Positions 44,512-52,964 of a DNA stretch of 64,000 bases are shown here, one piece after another. The stretch is from Candidatus Termititenax sp. (GTDB lineage Bacteria > Margulisbacteria > Riflemargulisbacteria > GWF2-35-9 > DYQY01). The notes under the pieces are model-generated. The model worked only from the letters and a program-made list of their open reading frames with translations, made no database searches and was not told the DNA's origin. The stretch covers positions 62,001-126,000 of the forward strand of contig DYQY01000005.1 in the NCBI GenBank assembly GCA_020719045.1, read 5' to 3'. Position numbers and translations under genes: made by a program. Each line of letters starts with the position of its first letter. The first letter of the stretch is position 1.

Positions 44512-46104
44512 TTGTTAGCTAATATTAGTTTGCCTACATCCCCAGGAGTATACTTAATGAAAGATGCTTCTGGGGATGTTTTGTATGTGGGCAAAGCTAA
44601 GAATTTAAACAAACGAGTAAAGAGTTATTTCCAGAAGACAGACCACCATCCCAAAATAAGCGTAATGGTAAAGAAAGTTGCTGATGTTGACTACGTATTG
44701 GTAGATAACGAAGCTGAAGCATTAATTCTTGAGAATCGTTTTATAAAAGAATATTATCCTAGATATAACACGAGATTAAAGGACAGTAAAACCTATCCTT
44801 ATTTGAAAATAGATTTAAGTGAAAGATTTCCTAGAGTAATTAAAACAAGACAGATAAGTAAGGATGGGGCTTTGTATTTTGGTCCATATGTCCAGGGTAG
44901 TTTCTTTAAAACACTTCAAGAAATAATTAAGGAAAACTTTAGCTTGAGAAGATGCAGGGTTTTAAGTAAGAAGGGTCCTTGTTTGTATTATCATTTAGGT
45001 TCATGCAAAGCACCTTGTGATAATAAGATCTCAGAGGAATCTTATGGTCAACTAGTTGGAGATGTAGTTGCTTTGTTAGATGGTAGATATAAAGAGTTAA
45101 TTGATGTTTTAAAAGATAGAATGCTTCTTGCAAGCAGTGAGCTTAGGTTTGAGGAAGCTGGGGAAGTTAAAAATCAACTATCAGTATTAGATAATTTGCT
45201 TGTATCTCAAAGGATAGAGATTTTTAGTTTAAATAAGAATGTTGATATGTTTGTATTTGTTGAGCATTTTAATAGCGTCGTGTTTCAAGTATTTAGAGTT
45301 AAGCAAGGATACTTGGCTCAGCAGTTTATACATGAAGTCATTGTTGAAGAGGAAGATGATTTGAGTGCAGTTATTACAAAAGCTTTGGTTCAGTTTTATT
45401 CAATGCATAATGATTATCCAGACTATGTTTATTGGCAGGGTGCTGAGATAAGTGATGAGTTGCTTAGCTTTTTTGAAGATAGGAAGATAAAGAGTTACAC
45501 TAGACCATCAAAAGAACTAAGTGAGCTGTATGATATGTTGCAGAAGAATTCTTATTTTGCTGTGAAGAGGCAGCTTGAAGTTAAGTCAAATATTGATTAT
45601 CCTTTGCTTTCACAAAAACTAAAAGAGTCCTTGTCTTTAAGGAAGTTACCTATGAGTGTAATTGGTTTAGATATTTCACATTTAAGTGGCGAGAACATAG
45701 TTGCATCGTGTGTGTTTTTTCAAGAAGGAGTGCCCAAAAAAGAGCTCTATCGAAAATACAATATTAAGACGGTTTTAGATAACGACGATTTTGCCTCAAT
45801 GTATGAGTTAGCAACAAGGATTTTTTCTAAACTAAATATAGAAAATAGGCCTGATTTAGTTGTTGTTGATGGAGGCAAGGGGCAGTTAAGTTCAGTGCTA
45901 AAAGCATTAGATGACCTTGGCATAACTAATCAAGACATTTGTGCTTTAGCAAAAAAAGAGGAAATTATTTATTTGCCATTTCTTGATGAAGGGTTAAAAT
46001 TAGATGAAAGGGATCATGGACTAAGGTTACTTCAGATGGTTAGGGATGAGGCTCATCGGTTCGCAGTAAATTTTCAAAGAAGAAAAAGGAGTTTTGTTAA
46101 ATAG
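44512..46104 (+). CDS. uvrC: UvrABC excinuclease subunit C lacking C-terminal HhH domain
   Basis: 530 residues (usual about 600). GIY-YIG nuclease domain for the 3' incision (SPGVYLMKDASGDVLYVGKAK, split, about residues 9-90), Cys cluster CRVLSKKGPCLYY...CKAPC (near 147-168), UVR motif (about 200-235), and the RNase H-like 5' nuclease (VIGLDISHLSGENIVAS near 383; VVVDGGKGQLS near 450). The gene stops just after RDEAHRFAV..QRRKR, where other UvrC proteins continue with about 60-70 residues of helix-hairpin-helix. The next gene starts in the stop codon, so this is a real end. Start is TTG 1 nt after rplI. Confidence 0.93.
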   Translation: MLANISLPTSPGVYLMKDASGDVLYVGKAKNLNKRVKSYFQKTDHHPKISVMVKKVADVDYVLVDNEAEALILENRFIKEYYPRYNTRLKDSKTYPYLKIDLSERFPRVIKTRQISKDGALYFGPYVQGSFFKTLQEIIKENFSLRRCRVLSKKGPCLYYHLGSCKAPCDNKISEESYGQLVGDVVALLDGRYKELIDVLKDRMLLASSELRFEEAGEVKNQLSVLDNLLVSQRIEIFSLNKNVDMFVFVEHFNSVVFQVFRVKQGYLAQQFIHEVIVEEEDDLSAVITKALVQFYSMHNDYPDYVYWQGAEISDELLSFFEDRKIKSYTRPSKELSELYDMLQKNSYFAVKRQLEVKSNIDYPLLSQKLKESLSLRKLPMSVIGLDISHLSGENIVASCVFFQEGVPKKELYRKYNIKTVLDNDDFASMYELATRIFSKLNIENRPDLVVVDGGKGQLSSVLKALDDLGITNQDICALAKKEEIIYLPFLDEGLKLDERDHGLRLLQMVRDEAHRFAVNFQRRKRSFVK

Positions 46105-47231
46105 TGAAAATTATTCTACGTTTACTAATTGTATTATTGTTTAGCTTTGCTTTTTGTGCAGACTTTGACTCAAGGATAAAAGAAAAGAAACAAGAACTTG
46201 AAAGCATCTATGATGAGATAACTAAACAAAGGGTCATGATTAATGAAACTGACCGTAAAGCAAAGCAAGTCGCAGATGAAATAGCAGCAATTGAAAAATT
46301 ACTTAGACAACAGAATATATTACTAGCAAGAGTTGAGGAACAGCAGAAAGCTGTTGAGAAGGAAGCTAATTGGTTAGAGCAAGAAATAGATAAAGACAGA
46401 AAATTGTTTAATCAAATTTTAGATGAATTAAACAGTAAATATTACTTTTATTATAAGCTAAGCAATACAGACTTAATAGAACAGTTAGTTGAACATAGTG
46501 CGTTAACCGACCAGATTAATATCAATTATATGTTAGAGTTTTTAATAAGTATGGATGTTTCCTTTTTGACTGACATTAAAAAGAGAAGTGATAGCTTAAA
46601 GTACAAAGGGTACAGGCTTGAGGCTCAGTTGGATATTTTAACAGAGCGTCAAATAGCTATTAACACTTTAAAAAATAGCATACTTGATAATAATAATAAG
46701 AAGAAGAGTCTTTATAATCAGCTTTTATATCAGAAAAGTGAATATGAAAAGAAGGCTAAGAGTTTGCTAGAAGACTCCAAGAAAATTGAAGAGTTGATAG
46801 TAAGCTTACAAAAAGCTAAGCAAACAGCTCAAATGGGAGATGGAAAGTATATATGGCCTGTTCTAGGCAATATTACTTCTTTATTCGGAGAACGGTTTCA
46901 TCCAATATTAAGAGTAAAGACAACTCATACAGGGATTGATATCGGGGCTCCAAGTGGTAGGCCAGTATTCGCAGTAGATGATGGAGTTGTTTTATATTCA
47001 GGTAGATGGGGTAATTATGGCAACGTAGTTATTTTGGACCATGGTAATAATACAACGACATTATATGCTCACTTATCAAAGTATCTTGTAAAGAACAACG
47101 TTACAGTTAAAAAGGGTACAGTTATTGGTTTAGTTGGTTCAACTGGATTATCGACAGGGCCACATCTTCATTTTGAGGTTAGAAAAAGTGGTAAAGTCCA
47201 AGATCCATTAATCTATTTACCTAAAAGATAA
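46104..47231 (+). CDS. Coiled-coil M23 (LytM) peptidase, EnvC-like
   Basis: 375 residues from GTG inside the uvrC stop. Signal peptide (about 1-19), long coiled coil (about 20-245) and a LytM/M23 domain (about 255-370). Zinc ligands are all present: HTGIDIG (H and D), and HLHFEVR near the C-terminus. E. coli EnvC has lost these residues and only activates amidases; this one could cut peptide cross-links itself. The coiled coil is what FtsX contacts in EnvC, so FtsEX (22185-23748) is a plausible partner. Next to ctpA and yibQ, as in many proteobacteria. Confidence 0.9.
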   Translation: MKIILRLLIVLLFSFAFCADFDSRIKEKKQELESIYDEITKQRVMINETDRKAKQVADEIAAIEKLLRQQNILLARVEEQQKAVEKEANWLEQEIDKDRKLFNQILDELNSKYYFYYKLSNTDLIEQLVEHSALTDQININYMLEFLISMDVSFLTDIKKRSDSLKYKGYRLEAQLDILTERQIAINTLKNSILDNNNKKKSLYNQLLYQKSEYEKKAKSLLEDSKKIEELIVSLQKAKQTAQMGDGKYIWPVLGNITSLFGERFHPILRVKTTHTGIDIGAPSGRPVFAVDDGVVLYSGRWGNYGNVVILDHGNNTTTLYAHLSKYLVKNNVTVKKGTVIGLVGSTGLSTGPHLHFEVRKSGKVQDPLIYLPKR

Positions 47232-47241
47232 TGAATAGTAA

Positions 47242-47270
47242 TTGTCAAAAGATTAAAATCTTTATAAGAT
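47242..47270 (+). promoter_or_regulatory. ctpA leaderless promoter
   Basis: TTGTCA (47242-47247), 17-nt spacer, TAAGAT (47265-47270), 6 nt to ATG. The last bases before it read ATCTTTATAAG, the same CTTT-TATAA junction as in the ladder promoters. Confidence 0.6.
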
Positions 47271-47276
47271 ACAACT

Positions 47277-48446
47277 ATGCTTAAATATAGATGGTTAATT
47301 CTGCTATCCTTTTTGTTGACTTTTGGGTTCAGTGCTAATACTAATAATCTCTCAACCACCAGCTGGAAATTACAAATATTAAAGGTTTTTGATATTATTG
47401 AGCATCAATATGTCGAAGATAGTATAGAGGATGAACAACTTGTTCATGGTGCTATTGAAGGCATGCTTAATTCATTAAATGACCCATATACTAGATTTTT
47501 AAAACCAACAGGCTTTTCAGAATTAAAGACTAATCTTCAAGGTAATTTTTATGGTATTGGTATTCATATCGGGCTTAAAGATGGTAAGTTGGTGGTTATA
47601 TCTCCAATGGAAGACACCCCAGCATATAAGGCAGGGCTTAAGTCATTTGATATAATCTCATCAATTAATAGTAAATCAACAACAGGTATATCGTTGGAAG
47701 AAGCAGTTTCCAAGATAAGAGGAGAAAAAGGTACCTCAGTTGTATTGGGGATACATAGAGAGACTAATTCTAGTAATTTTAATGTTCAAATTACTAGAGA
47801 CATTATACAAATTAAGAGTATAAAAGAAAGTGTAATGCTTAAGAATAATGTTGGATATATCAGGTTAATGACTTTTGAGAGCAAGGATACATATACTCAA
47901 CTTAAGGATGCTATCCTCAAGCTTAAGAAGGATGGAATGGAAAAGCTTATTTTAGATGTTAGGTATAATGGTGGTGGGTTATTGCACAATGCTTTGGATA
48001 TAGCAGGTTTATTCATTGGTAGTAAGGTAGTAGTTAAAACAGTTGATAGAAAGGGTGACTCGTTGGAATTGCATTCTACAAAGCCAAATTCTCAAATATT
48101 TTCTGGACCTTTAATTATTCTTGTAAATGGTGCATCAGCTTCTGCATCAGAGATTCTAGCAGGTGCGATTAGGGATAATAATAGAGGAATTGTAATGGGT
48201 ACTCAAACGTTTGGTAAGGCATCTGTACAGGAAGTTATTCCATTGCAAGATGAATCTGCTATACTTCTTACAACAGCCAAATACTTAACACCAAAAGGTT
48301 CTGACATTAACAAAATTGGAATTACTCCTGATGTAGTTGTAAACATTCCATCTGAAGATATTAAACTGATTCAAGAGGGAAAGTATGAATATTCTTTAGA
48401 GAAGGACTTTCAAGTTCAGCAGGCATTAAATTATTTTAAAAAATAA
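47277..48446 (+). CDS. ctpA: Carboxy-terminal processing serine protease (S41)
   Basis: 389 residues. Signal peptide (about 1-20), N-terminal helical part with the DPYTRFLKP motif near 72, one PDZ domain (about 90-175), and the S41 protease domain with DVRYNGGGLLHNALDIA near 225, the catalytic Ser in NGASASASEILAGA near 285 and the catalytic Lys in TFGKASVQ near 310. A periplasmic protease that trims exported proteins or cell-wall hydrolases; its place between an M23 hydrolase and a YibQ-like gene fits control of those hydrolases. Confidence 0.95.
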   Translation: MLKYRWLILLSFLLTFGFSANTNNLSTTSWKLQILKVFDIIEHQYVEDSIEDEQLVHGAIEGMLNSLNDPYTRFLKPTGFSELKTNLQGNFYGIGIHIGLKDGKLVVISPMEDTPAYKAGLKSFDIISSINSKSTTGISLEEAVSKIRGEKGTSVVLGIHRETNSSNFNVQITRDIIQIKSIKESVMLKNNVGYIRLMTFESKDTYTQLKDAILKLKKDGMEKLILDVRYNGGGLLHNALDIAGLFIGSKVVVKTVDRKGDSLELHSTKPNSQIFSGPLIILVNGASASASEILAGAIRDNNRGIVMGTQTFGKASVQEVIPLQDESAILLTTAKYLTPKGSDINKIGITPDVVVNIPSEDIKLIQEGKYEYSLEKDFQVQQALNYFKK

Positions 48447-49375
48447 TGAAAAGAAAATTTAACCTTGGGCTAGGTTTATTTTTATTGTTTATATTTTTCA
48501 CAGTTATTAATTCATTATTTTTTTTAGTTAAATATATTATGCTCGAGATGGAGGCTGAACAGTACATCCAAGAAGAGGTATATGTTGAGAAAGAAGTTAA
48601 GGCTACTCAAAATGTAGCTATTGTAGTTACTCCAAGCGTAGTTCCTGTTAAAAAGTCAAAAAACAAAGGTAAACCAAAGAAGATAGCGATAGTTATTAAT
48701 GATCTTGGGGCAAGGACGGTAAGGTATTATCTTTTAGATTTAATGGAGAATAAGCTTAATTTAGCGATTATTCCAGGCGAGATGCATTCAGTTGATATGA
48801 TTAAGTTCTATAAGATGAAGAGTAATTATGAGTTGATTATGCATATGCCAATGGGTTTTTATAATACGGATGAAGATAAAGAAAGTCCAGGGCATAAAAG
48901 GGAGGCTTATAAGTATTTTATTCAGAATAGGGATAATAAGAAGACAATAAATAAAAAGTTAGATGATGCATACAATGTATTGTTGGCTGCCGGTGGTGTA
49001 GTTGGAATTAATAACCATATGGGTTCTTATGTCACTTCCTCAAGAGATATGGTTAATCCGATTGTTAAATGGGCAAAGCGGAAACAACTATACGTTTTAG
49101 ATAGCTTGTCCGCTCCTTCCTCTTTGCTTTATGAGCAAGCAAGAAAGACGAAGGTAAAAGCTGCGTATAATCAAGTATTTTTGGATAGTATTGATGACCC
49201 TGAAGAGATAAAAAAACAACTAGCACAGGTTGAAAAGATAGCTGATAGTGATGGGCAGGTTATTGCTATTGGTCACATAGGTAAGCAGTATACAATGGAA
49301 GTTTTATTTGAGTGGATGCCTCAGGCTGTTGAGCGAGGTTACACTTTTGTGTTTGTATCAGAATTAGTACAATAA
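48446..49375 (+). CDS. YibQ-like divergent polysaccharide deacetylase
   Basis: 309 residues; the ATG overlaps the ctpA stop by 1 nt. An N-terminal membrane anchor (about 9-33), a short basic linker, then the YibQ/DUF610 domain: KIAIVINDLGA, LAIIPGEMHS, ELIMHMPMGFYN, GINNHMGSYVTS, YVLDSLSAPSSL, AIGHIG. Related to polysaccharide deacetylases of the NodB type; role in the family is unsettled. Envelope location is likely from the anchor and from the M23-ctpA neighbours. Confidence 0.9.
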   Translation: MKRKFNLGLGLFLLFIFFTVINSLFFLVKYIMLEMEAEQYIQEEVYVEKEVKATQNVAIVVTPSVVPVKKSKNKGKPKKIAIVINDLGARTVRYYLLDLMENKLNLAIIPGEMHSVDMIKFYKMKSNYELIMHMPMGFYNTDEDKESPGHKREAYKYFIQNRDNKKTINKKLDDAYNVLLAAGGVVGINNHMGSYVTSSRDMVNPIVKWAKRKQLYVLDSLSAPSSLLYEQARKTKVKAAYNQVFLDSIDDPEEIKKQLAQVEKIADSDGQVIAIGHIGKQYTMEVLFEWMPQAVERGYTFVFVSELVQ

Positions 49376-49386
49376 GAAGTTTTTAG

Positions 49387-50388
49387 TTACTCGTGATAGT
49401 ATTTCTTTGTCCAGTTAATGTGTTCTCTTTCAGTTCTGGAAAAATGATGCGTACCATCTTTATTGGACACAAAGAATAAATAATTGTGTTTTCCTGGGTT
49501 CAGTGCTGCTTCTATTGATGCTATCCCTGGGTTGCTTATTGGAGTTGGTGGTAACCCAGAATAAATATAGGTGTTGTATGCATTTTCTATTCTTGTGTCA
49601 GTAAAAGACAGGTCAACCACTCTTGGGAGTCCTTCAAGTTTTCTTGCATAATGAATTGTTGGACAAGAGCCAAGCGTCATATTGCGATTCATTCTATTTA
49701 AGAAAACACCTGCAACCATAGCTCTTTCGTTTGCGGTAGTAGTTTCTTCTTCAACAATAGAGGCTAAGGAAATAATGTTATAAAGTTTCAGCGGTGTTCC
49801 GTTTCTTCTTGGCAAAGTTCCATTTTGTTTACTTAATTCATATGCAGGAAGCGCTTTGTTCTTGAAGCACATTAGCATTGCATGAACCATTTCTTCTATG
49901 GTCATGTCGTAATCTATCATATATGTGTCTGGAAACAAGAAACCCTCTAACTTGGTAATCTCAGGTTCATTGTATAGTTCTGGAATGCTTTTTAGTAAAG
50001 GTAGAAATTGGTCTCTGTTTGTTGCAAAAGCGTAGAATGCTCCTTTAGATATTAGTTCTTTTTTGACTAAAAGGTCATCTATTTGAAATAGGTTGTATCC
50101 TTCAGGTATCGTGACTTTAGCATGCACAACGTTTTGAGGGTTTTGAAGCTGATCGATAATTTTTAGATAGCTAGTATCTGGGTTAAGTTTGATTCTTCCA
50201 GGGATGAAGGTATGTTCTTTATTAAATACTTTTACCAATAGTTTGAACTTTAACTCACTGTTAATTATTTTATTTTCTTTGAGTATTCTTGATACACTAG
50301 ATGCAGAGGCACCTTTAGGTATTTTTACATATACCGTGGAACTAAACGCGAGGTTTAGTATGAGTAATAAGCAAAAAAGCTTCTTCAT
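49387..50388 (-). CDS. mltG: Endolytic murein transglycosylase
   Basis: 333 residues: N-terminal hydrophobic signal/anchor (about 3-17), LysM-like region (KIPKGASASSVSRILKEN, about 20-90), and the YceG domain with LEGFLFPDTY near 155, catalytic Glu in LASIVEEET near 215, GSCPTIHYA near 250 and SGLPPTPISNPG near 285. It cleaves nascent glycan strands in the membrane. Convergent to yibQ. TATAAT lies 6 nt before the ATG. Confidence 0.95.
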   Translation of the reverse strand: MKKLFCLLLILNLAFSSTVYVKIPKGASASSVSRILKENKIINSELKFKLLVKVFNKEHTFIPGRIKLNPDTSYLKIIDQLQNPQNVVHAKVTIPEGYNLFQIDDLLVKKELISKGAFYAFATNRDQFLPLLKSIPELYNEPEITKLEGFLFPDTYMIDYDMTIEEMVHAMLMCFKNKALPAYELSKQNGTLPRRNGTPLKLYNIISLASIVEEETTTANERAMVAGVFLNRMNRNMTLGSCPTIHYARKLEGLPRVVDLSFTDTRIENAYNTYIYSGLPPTPISNPGIASIEAALNPGKHNYLFFVSNKDGTHHFSRTEREHINWTKKYYHE

Positions 50389-50394
50389 AAAAGT

Positions 50395-50400
50395 ATTATA
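50395..50400 (-). promoter_or_regulatory. mltG -10 box, predicted leaderless
   Basis: Minus-strand TATAAT with 6 nt to the ATG of mltG and no ribosome site. No convincing -35. Confidence 0.65.
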
Positions 50401-50505
50401 AATTCCATTTGTTTAATATACTAATCGGAATTATTTAGTTTTTATTTCAGATACTTATGCGTGGTATACTTGCTTTATTAGATAAGCAGATGAAGGAGAT
50501 ATTTT

Positions 50506-51066
50506 ATGCATATTTTTAATCCAAAAGATTTTCAAAAACTACTTAGTCCTGAAAGACATAGCATTATTAATCCAGTAACTACCTTGACTCAGATAGGACT
50601 TAAAGAGGGAGATACTTTTTTGGACTTTGGTTGTGGTCCAGGGTTTTTTACGGTTCCTGCATCAAACATTGTTAAGAGTTCAGGCAAAATATTTGCTTTG
50701 GATATTTTCGATGAAATGTTGCAAGAGTTAGCAAAGAGCGAACTGAAAGCACCTACTGAATTTGTTAAGTTATTTGATTCGACGATTCCTTTAGTTGATG
50801 AAGTTGCAAATATTGTTTTTATGGCTTTTGTTCTTCATGAGGTAATTGATAAAGAAAAGGTATTGTCAGAATTATACAGGGTTACAATGCCAAAAGGTAA
50901 AATTGCAGTGATTGAGTGGAATGAAATACATGCTGGTAAAGGGCCAGATTTGGGTGAGAGAGTATCGTCCAAAGAAGCAATTAAAGTATTAGAAAATGCA
51001 GGATTTAAGGACATTATTTATAAAGAAATTAACCCTTATCATTATCTTGTTGTTGGCAGTAAATAG
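50506..51066 (+). CDS. Class I SAM-dependent methyltransferase (UbiE-like)
   Basis: 186 residues with a good AAGGAG site. SAM motif I FLDFGCGPGFFT (near residue 43), motif II region ALDIFDEML, and PKGKIAVIEWNE near 140 (post-motif strand). Overall a COG2226/UbiE-like fold; substrate unknown. The next gene's promoter lies inside its last codons. Confidence 0.85.
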   Translation: MHIFNPKDFQKLLSPERHSIINPVTTLTQIGLKEGDTFLDFGCGPGFFTVPASNIVKSSGKIFALDIFDEMLQELAKSELKAPTEFVKLFDSTIPLVDEVANIVFMAFVLHEVIDKEKVLSELYRVTMPKGKIAVIEWNEIHAGKGPDLGERVSSKEAIKVLENAGFKDIIYKEINPYHYLVVGSK

Positions 51067-51075
51067 AAGTATAAT
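51047..51075 (+). promoter_or_regulatory. Antiporter leaderless promoter inside upstream gene end
   Basis: TTGTTG (51047-51052), 17-nt spacer, TATAAT (51070-51075), then 7 nt to the ATG at 51083. The -35 box lies within the methyltransferase coding end. Confidence 0.65.
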
Positions 51076-51082
51076 AGCTCAG

Positions 51083-52042
51083 ATGATTAATTTATTGCTT
51101 TTTATTATTGGGTTAGTGTTCCTTGTTAAAGGTGCTGATTTTTTAGTTGATGGCTCGGCATCTATTGCTAAGAAACTTAATATTTCAAGTATAGTTATTG
51201 GTTTAACTATTGTTGCTTTTGGAACTTCTACACCAGAACTTATTGTTAATATTTTTGCAAGTGCACAGGGTAATAGCGAAATAGCCATTGGTAATGTTCT
51301 TGGTAGTAATATAGCAAACATACTCTTAATACTTGGAATCTCTGCAATTATTTTTCCAATAACGGCTAAAAAGAATACTGTTTTAAAAGAAGTTCCTTTT
51401 AGTTTACTAGCAATTCTTATTTTAGGTGTTATGGCTAATGATATGCTTATTGATGGCGGAACGTTTTCTGGTATAACGAGAATAGATGGAATTGTTCTTT
51501 TGGGTTTTTTTGTTATCTTTCTTGTCTATACTTTCGGAATTACAAAGTCTGATGATGACATTGTTGAAAAAGATCCAATTAAGCTTTTTAGTTTTCCAGT
51601 TTCTATTTTTTTAATAATTGGTGGATTAATAGGGTTGATGATTGGCGGGAAGTTGATAGTTGATGCAGCAGTAAGATTGGCTGAATTCTTTAACATTAGT
51701 CAATCATTAATTGGACTAACAGTCGTAGCGATTGGAACATCTTTGCCTGAGTTAGCTACTTCAGCTATTGCCGCGTATAAGAAACAATCCGATATAGCTA
51801 TTGGAAATGCTGTTGGATCAAATATTTTTAATGTTTTTTTAGTGTTAGGTATAAGTGCAACTATTCGTCCATTACCCTTTAGTACTAGCTCTAATGGTGA
51901 TATCGCAATGACCATTTTGGCAAGTGTAGTTTTATTTGGAGTTATGGTTGTTGGTAAACGAAGAGTTATTGAGCGTTATCAAGGTGTATTGATGGTTTTA
52001 ACTTATATTGCATATGTTGCAGTGTTGGTAGTCACCAAGTAA
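51083..52042 (+). CDS. Calcium/sodium:cation antiporter (CaCA family, YrbG-like)
   Basis: 319 residues from the ATG at 51083; a longer frame from 50996 lies within the upstream gene and is rejected. About ten membrane segments in two inverted halves, each with the CaCA alpha-repeat: GLTIVAFGTSTPELIVN (near residue 40) with GNVLGSNIANI, and GLTVVAIGTSLPELATS (near 212) with GNAVGSNIFNV. Exports Ca2+ or K+ in exchange for Na+ or H+; ion not resolved. Followed by a strong hairpin. Confidence 0.93.
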   Translation: MINLLLFIIGLVFLVKGADFLVDGSASIAKKLNISSIVIGLTIVAFGTSTPELIVNIFASAQGNSEIAIGNVLGSNIANILLILGISAIIFPITAKKNTVLKEVPFSLLAILILGVMANDMLIDGGTFSGITRIDGIVLLGFFVIFLVYTFGITKSDDDIVEKDPIKLFSFPVSIFLIIGGLIGLMIGGKLIVDAAVRLAEFFNISQSLIGLTVVAIGTSLPELATSAIAAYKKQSDIAIGNAVGSNIFNVFLVLGISATIRPLPFSTSSNGDIAMTILASVVLFGVMVVGKRRVIERYQGVLMVLTYIAYVAVLVVTK

Positions 52043-52048
52043 CGCTTT

Positions 52049-52076
52049 TAATAAGGGCTCATTGCCGCCCTTATTA
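52049..52076 (+). terminator. Strong hairpin after antiporter gene
   Basis: TAATAAGGGC (52049-52058) and GCCCTTATTA (52067-52076) pair perfectly over 10 bp around an 8-nt loop, 7 nt after the stop. No T run after the stem, so a factor-independent terminator lacking the tail, or an RNA end stabiliser. Confidence 0.7.
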
Positions 52077-52104
52077 ATCCTGCTAGCACTGAGGCTTCAG
52101 TTCT

Positions 52105-52212
52105 TAGATTAAGTAAATCTTATTCCACTAATGGACAAATTCGCCTGTCCTGGCTCAGTTGTCCTGAAAAATCGTCCTGATTTTTCTACGCTTTATTCGC
52201 TAACTTAATCTA
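52105..52212. other. Candidate structured non-coding element
   Basis: TAGATTAAG (52105-52113) is complementary over 9 nt to CTTAATCTA (52204-52212). Between them GGACA/TGTCC (52133-52137 with 52146-52150) and GAAAAATC/GATTTTTC (52166-52173 with 52179-52186) form hairpins. The segment is clearly richer in G+C than its surroundings and holds no gene. May be a small RNA, a folded mobile-element end or a decayed sequence. Confidence 0.4.
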
Positions 52213-52268
52213 CAGCACTTCTCGCACAGTGACTAATGAATAGTGGGAAACCGTTTATTTTGCCATAA

Positions 52269-52297
52269 TTGTTTTATGTATAAGCTTAACCTATAAT
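52269..52297 (+). promoter_or_regulatory. Leaderless promoter of unknown membrane-protein gene
   Basis: TTGTTT (52269-52274), 17-nt spacer, TATAAT (52292-52297), 6 nt to the ATG at 52304. Confidence 0.65.
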
Positions 52298-52303
52298 GTG
52301 ATT

Positions 52304-52924
52304 ATGGAACGATTAATGATGATTATACAAAAAATAGAAAAACATCCGATTTATATTCTTATAGGAATACTGGTAACAATTTATACTTTTGTTCAACCTT
52401 TTAGAGAGTTAATAAAATATTTAGTAATTGGAAGTATAAATGTAATAATATTTGTTTTAAAACAAGCAATAGTTCCTATTCCAATAAATGGATTATTTAT
52501 AATAATTTATAGTTTTTTTATGATGGGGGTCATATATTTGTTTTTTTTAAGAAAGTCTAAACAACGAGACAAATTAGAGGACTCACATATAGTAGAAAAC
52601 TTAGTTGAATTACCTAAAGAAAATTTAGTTGATAAAACGGAAAAACCAAAAAGATTTAGTATGGTAATTGAAGATATATTGTGGGAATTTGTTTATGATG
52701 GTGGAAATGTTTATCCGTTTTGTAATAAATGTCAAACACCACTTAAATTTAATGAATACCATAATTTAAATTCAGGTTATTACGATACAAGTTTATTTTG
52801 TGATACATGCAAAGGCATACAGCACACTTATAAAAACTCATTTAAAAGTGGTGTGGTTGAGTCTATTAGAAATCAAATTGCTGGAGAACTTCGTAGAAGA
52901 GCTAAAGATAATAAAAGTGAATAA
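52304..52924 (+). CDS. Unknown membrane protein with C-terminal zinc-ribbon-like Cys4
   Basis: 206 residues from the ATG 6 nt after TATAAT; an in-frame GTG two codons upstream is rejected. Three hydrophobic segments (about residues 14-33, 37-57, 60-82), then a charged cytoplasmic tail with two Cys pairs, C140-x2-C143 and C166-x2-C169, as in zinc ribbons, and a basic C-terminus. I do not recognise the family. Base composition is more AT-rich than neighbouring housekeeping genes. It is 40 nt before another unknown gene and lies in an accessory pocket between the antiporter and ruvX, so it may be a mobile or defence-type pair. Confidence 0.7.
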   Translation: MERLMMIIQKIEKHPIYILIGILVTIYTFVQPFRELIKYLVIGSINVIIFVLKQAIVPIPINGLFIIIYSFFMMGVIYLFFLRKSKQRDKLEDSHIVENLVELPKENLVDKTEKPKRFSMVIEDILWEFVYDGGNVYPFCNKCQTPLKFNEYHNLNSGYYDTSLFCDTCKGIQHTYKNSFKSGVVESIRNQIAGELRRRAKDNKSE

Positions 52925-52964
52925 TAAAGTTTGATTATAGAAAGCTATAAATTGAGAAGGAAAA

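Noticed and set aside
46090..46110. Frameshift explaining the short uvrC
   Set aside because: The next frame starts in the uvrC stop codon with a signal peptide and coiled coil; no helix-hairpin-helix coding sequence follows in any frame.
50996..51082. N-terminal extension of the antiporter
   Set aside because: Lies in the methyltransferase gene in another frame, and the TATAAT at 51070 sits inside it.
52077..52260. Integron attC site or tRNA gene
   Set aside because: No correct attC consensus ends (RYYYAAC/GTTRRRY) and no cloverleaf with T-loop; only a vague inverted structure remains.
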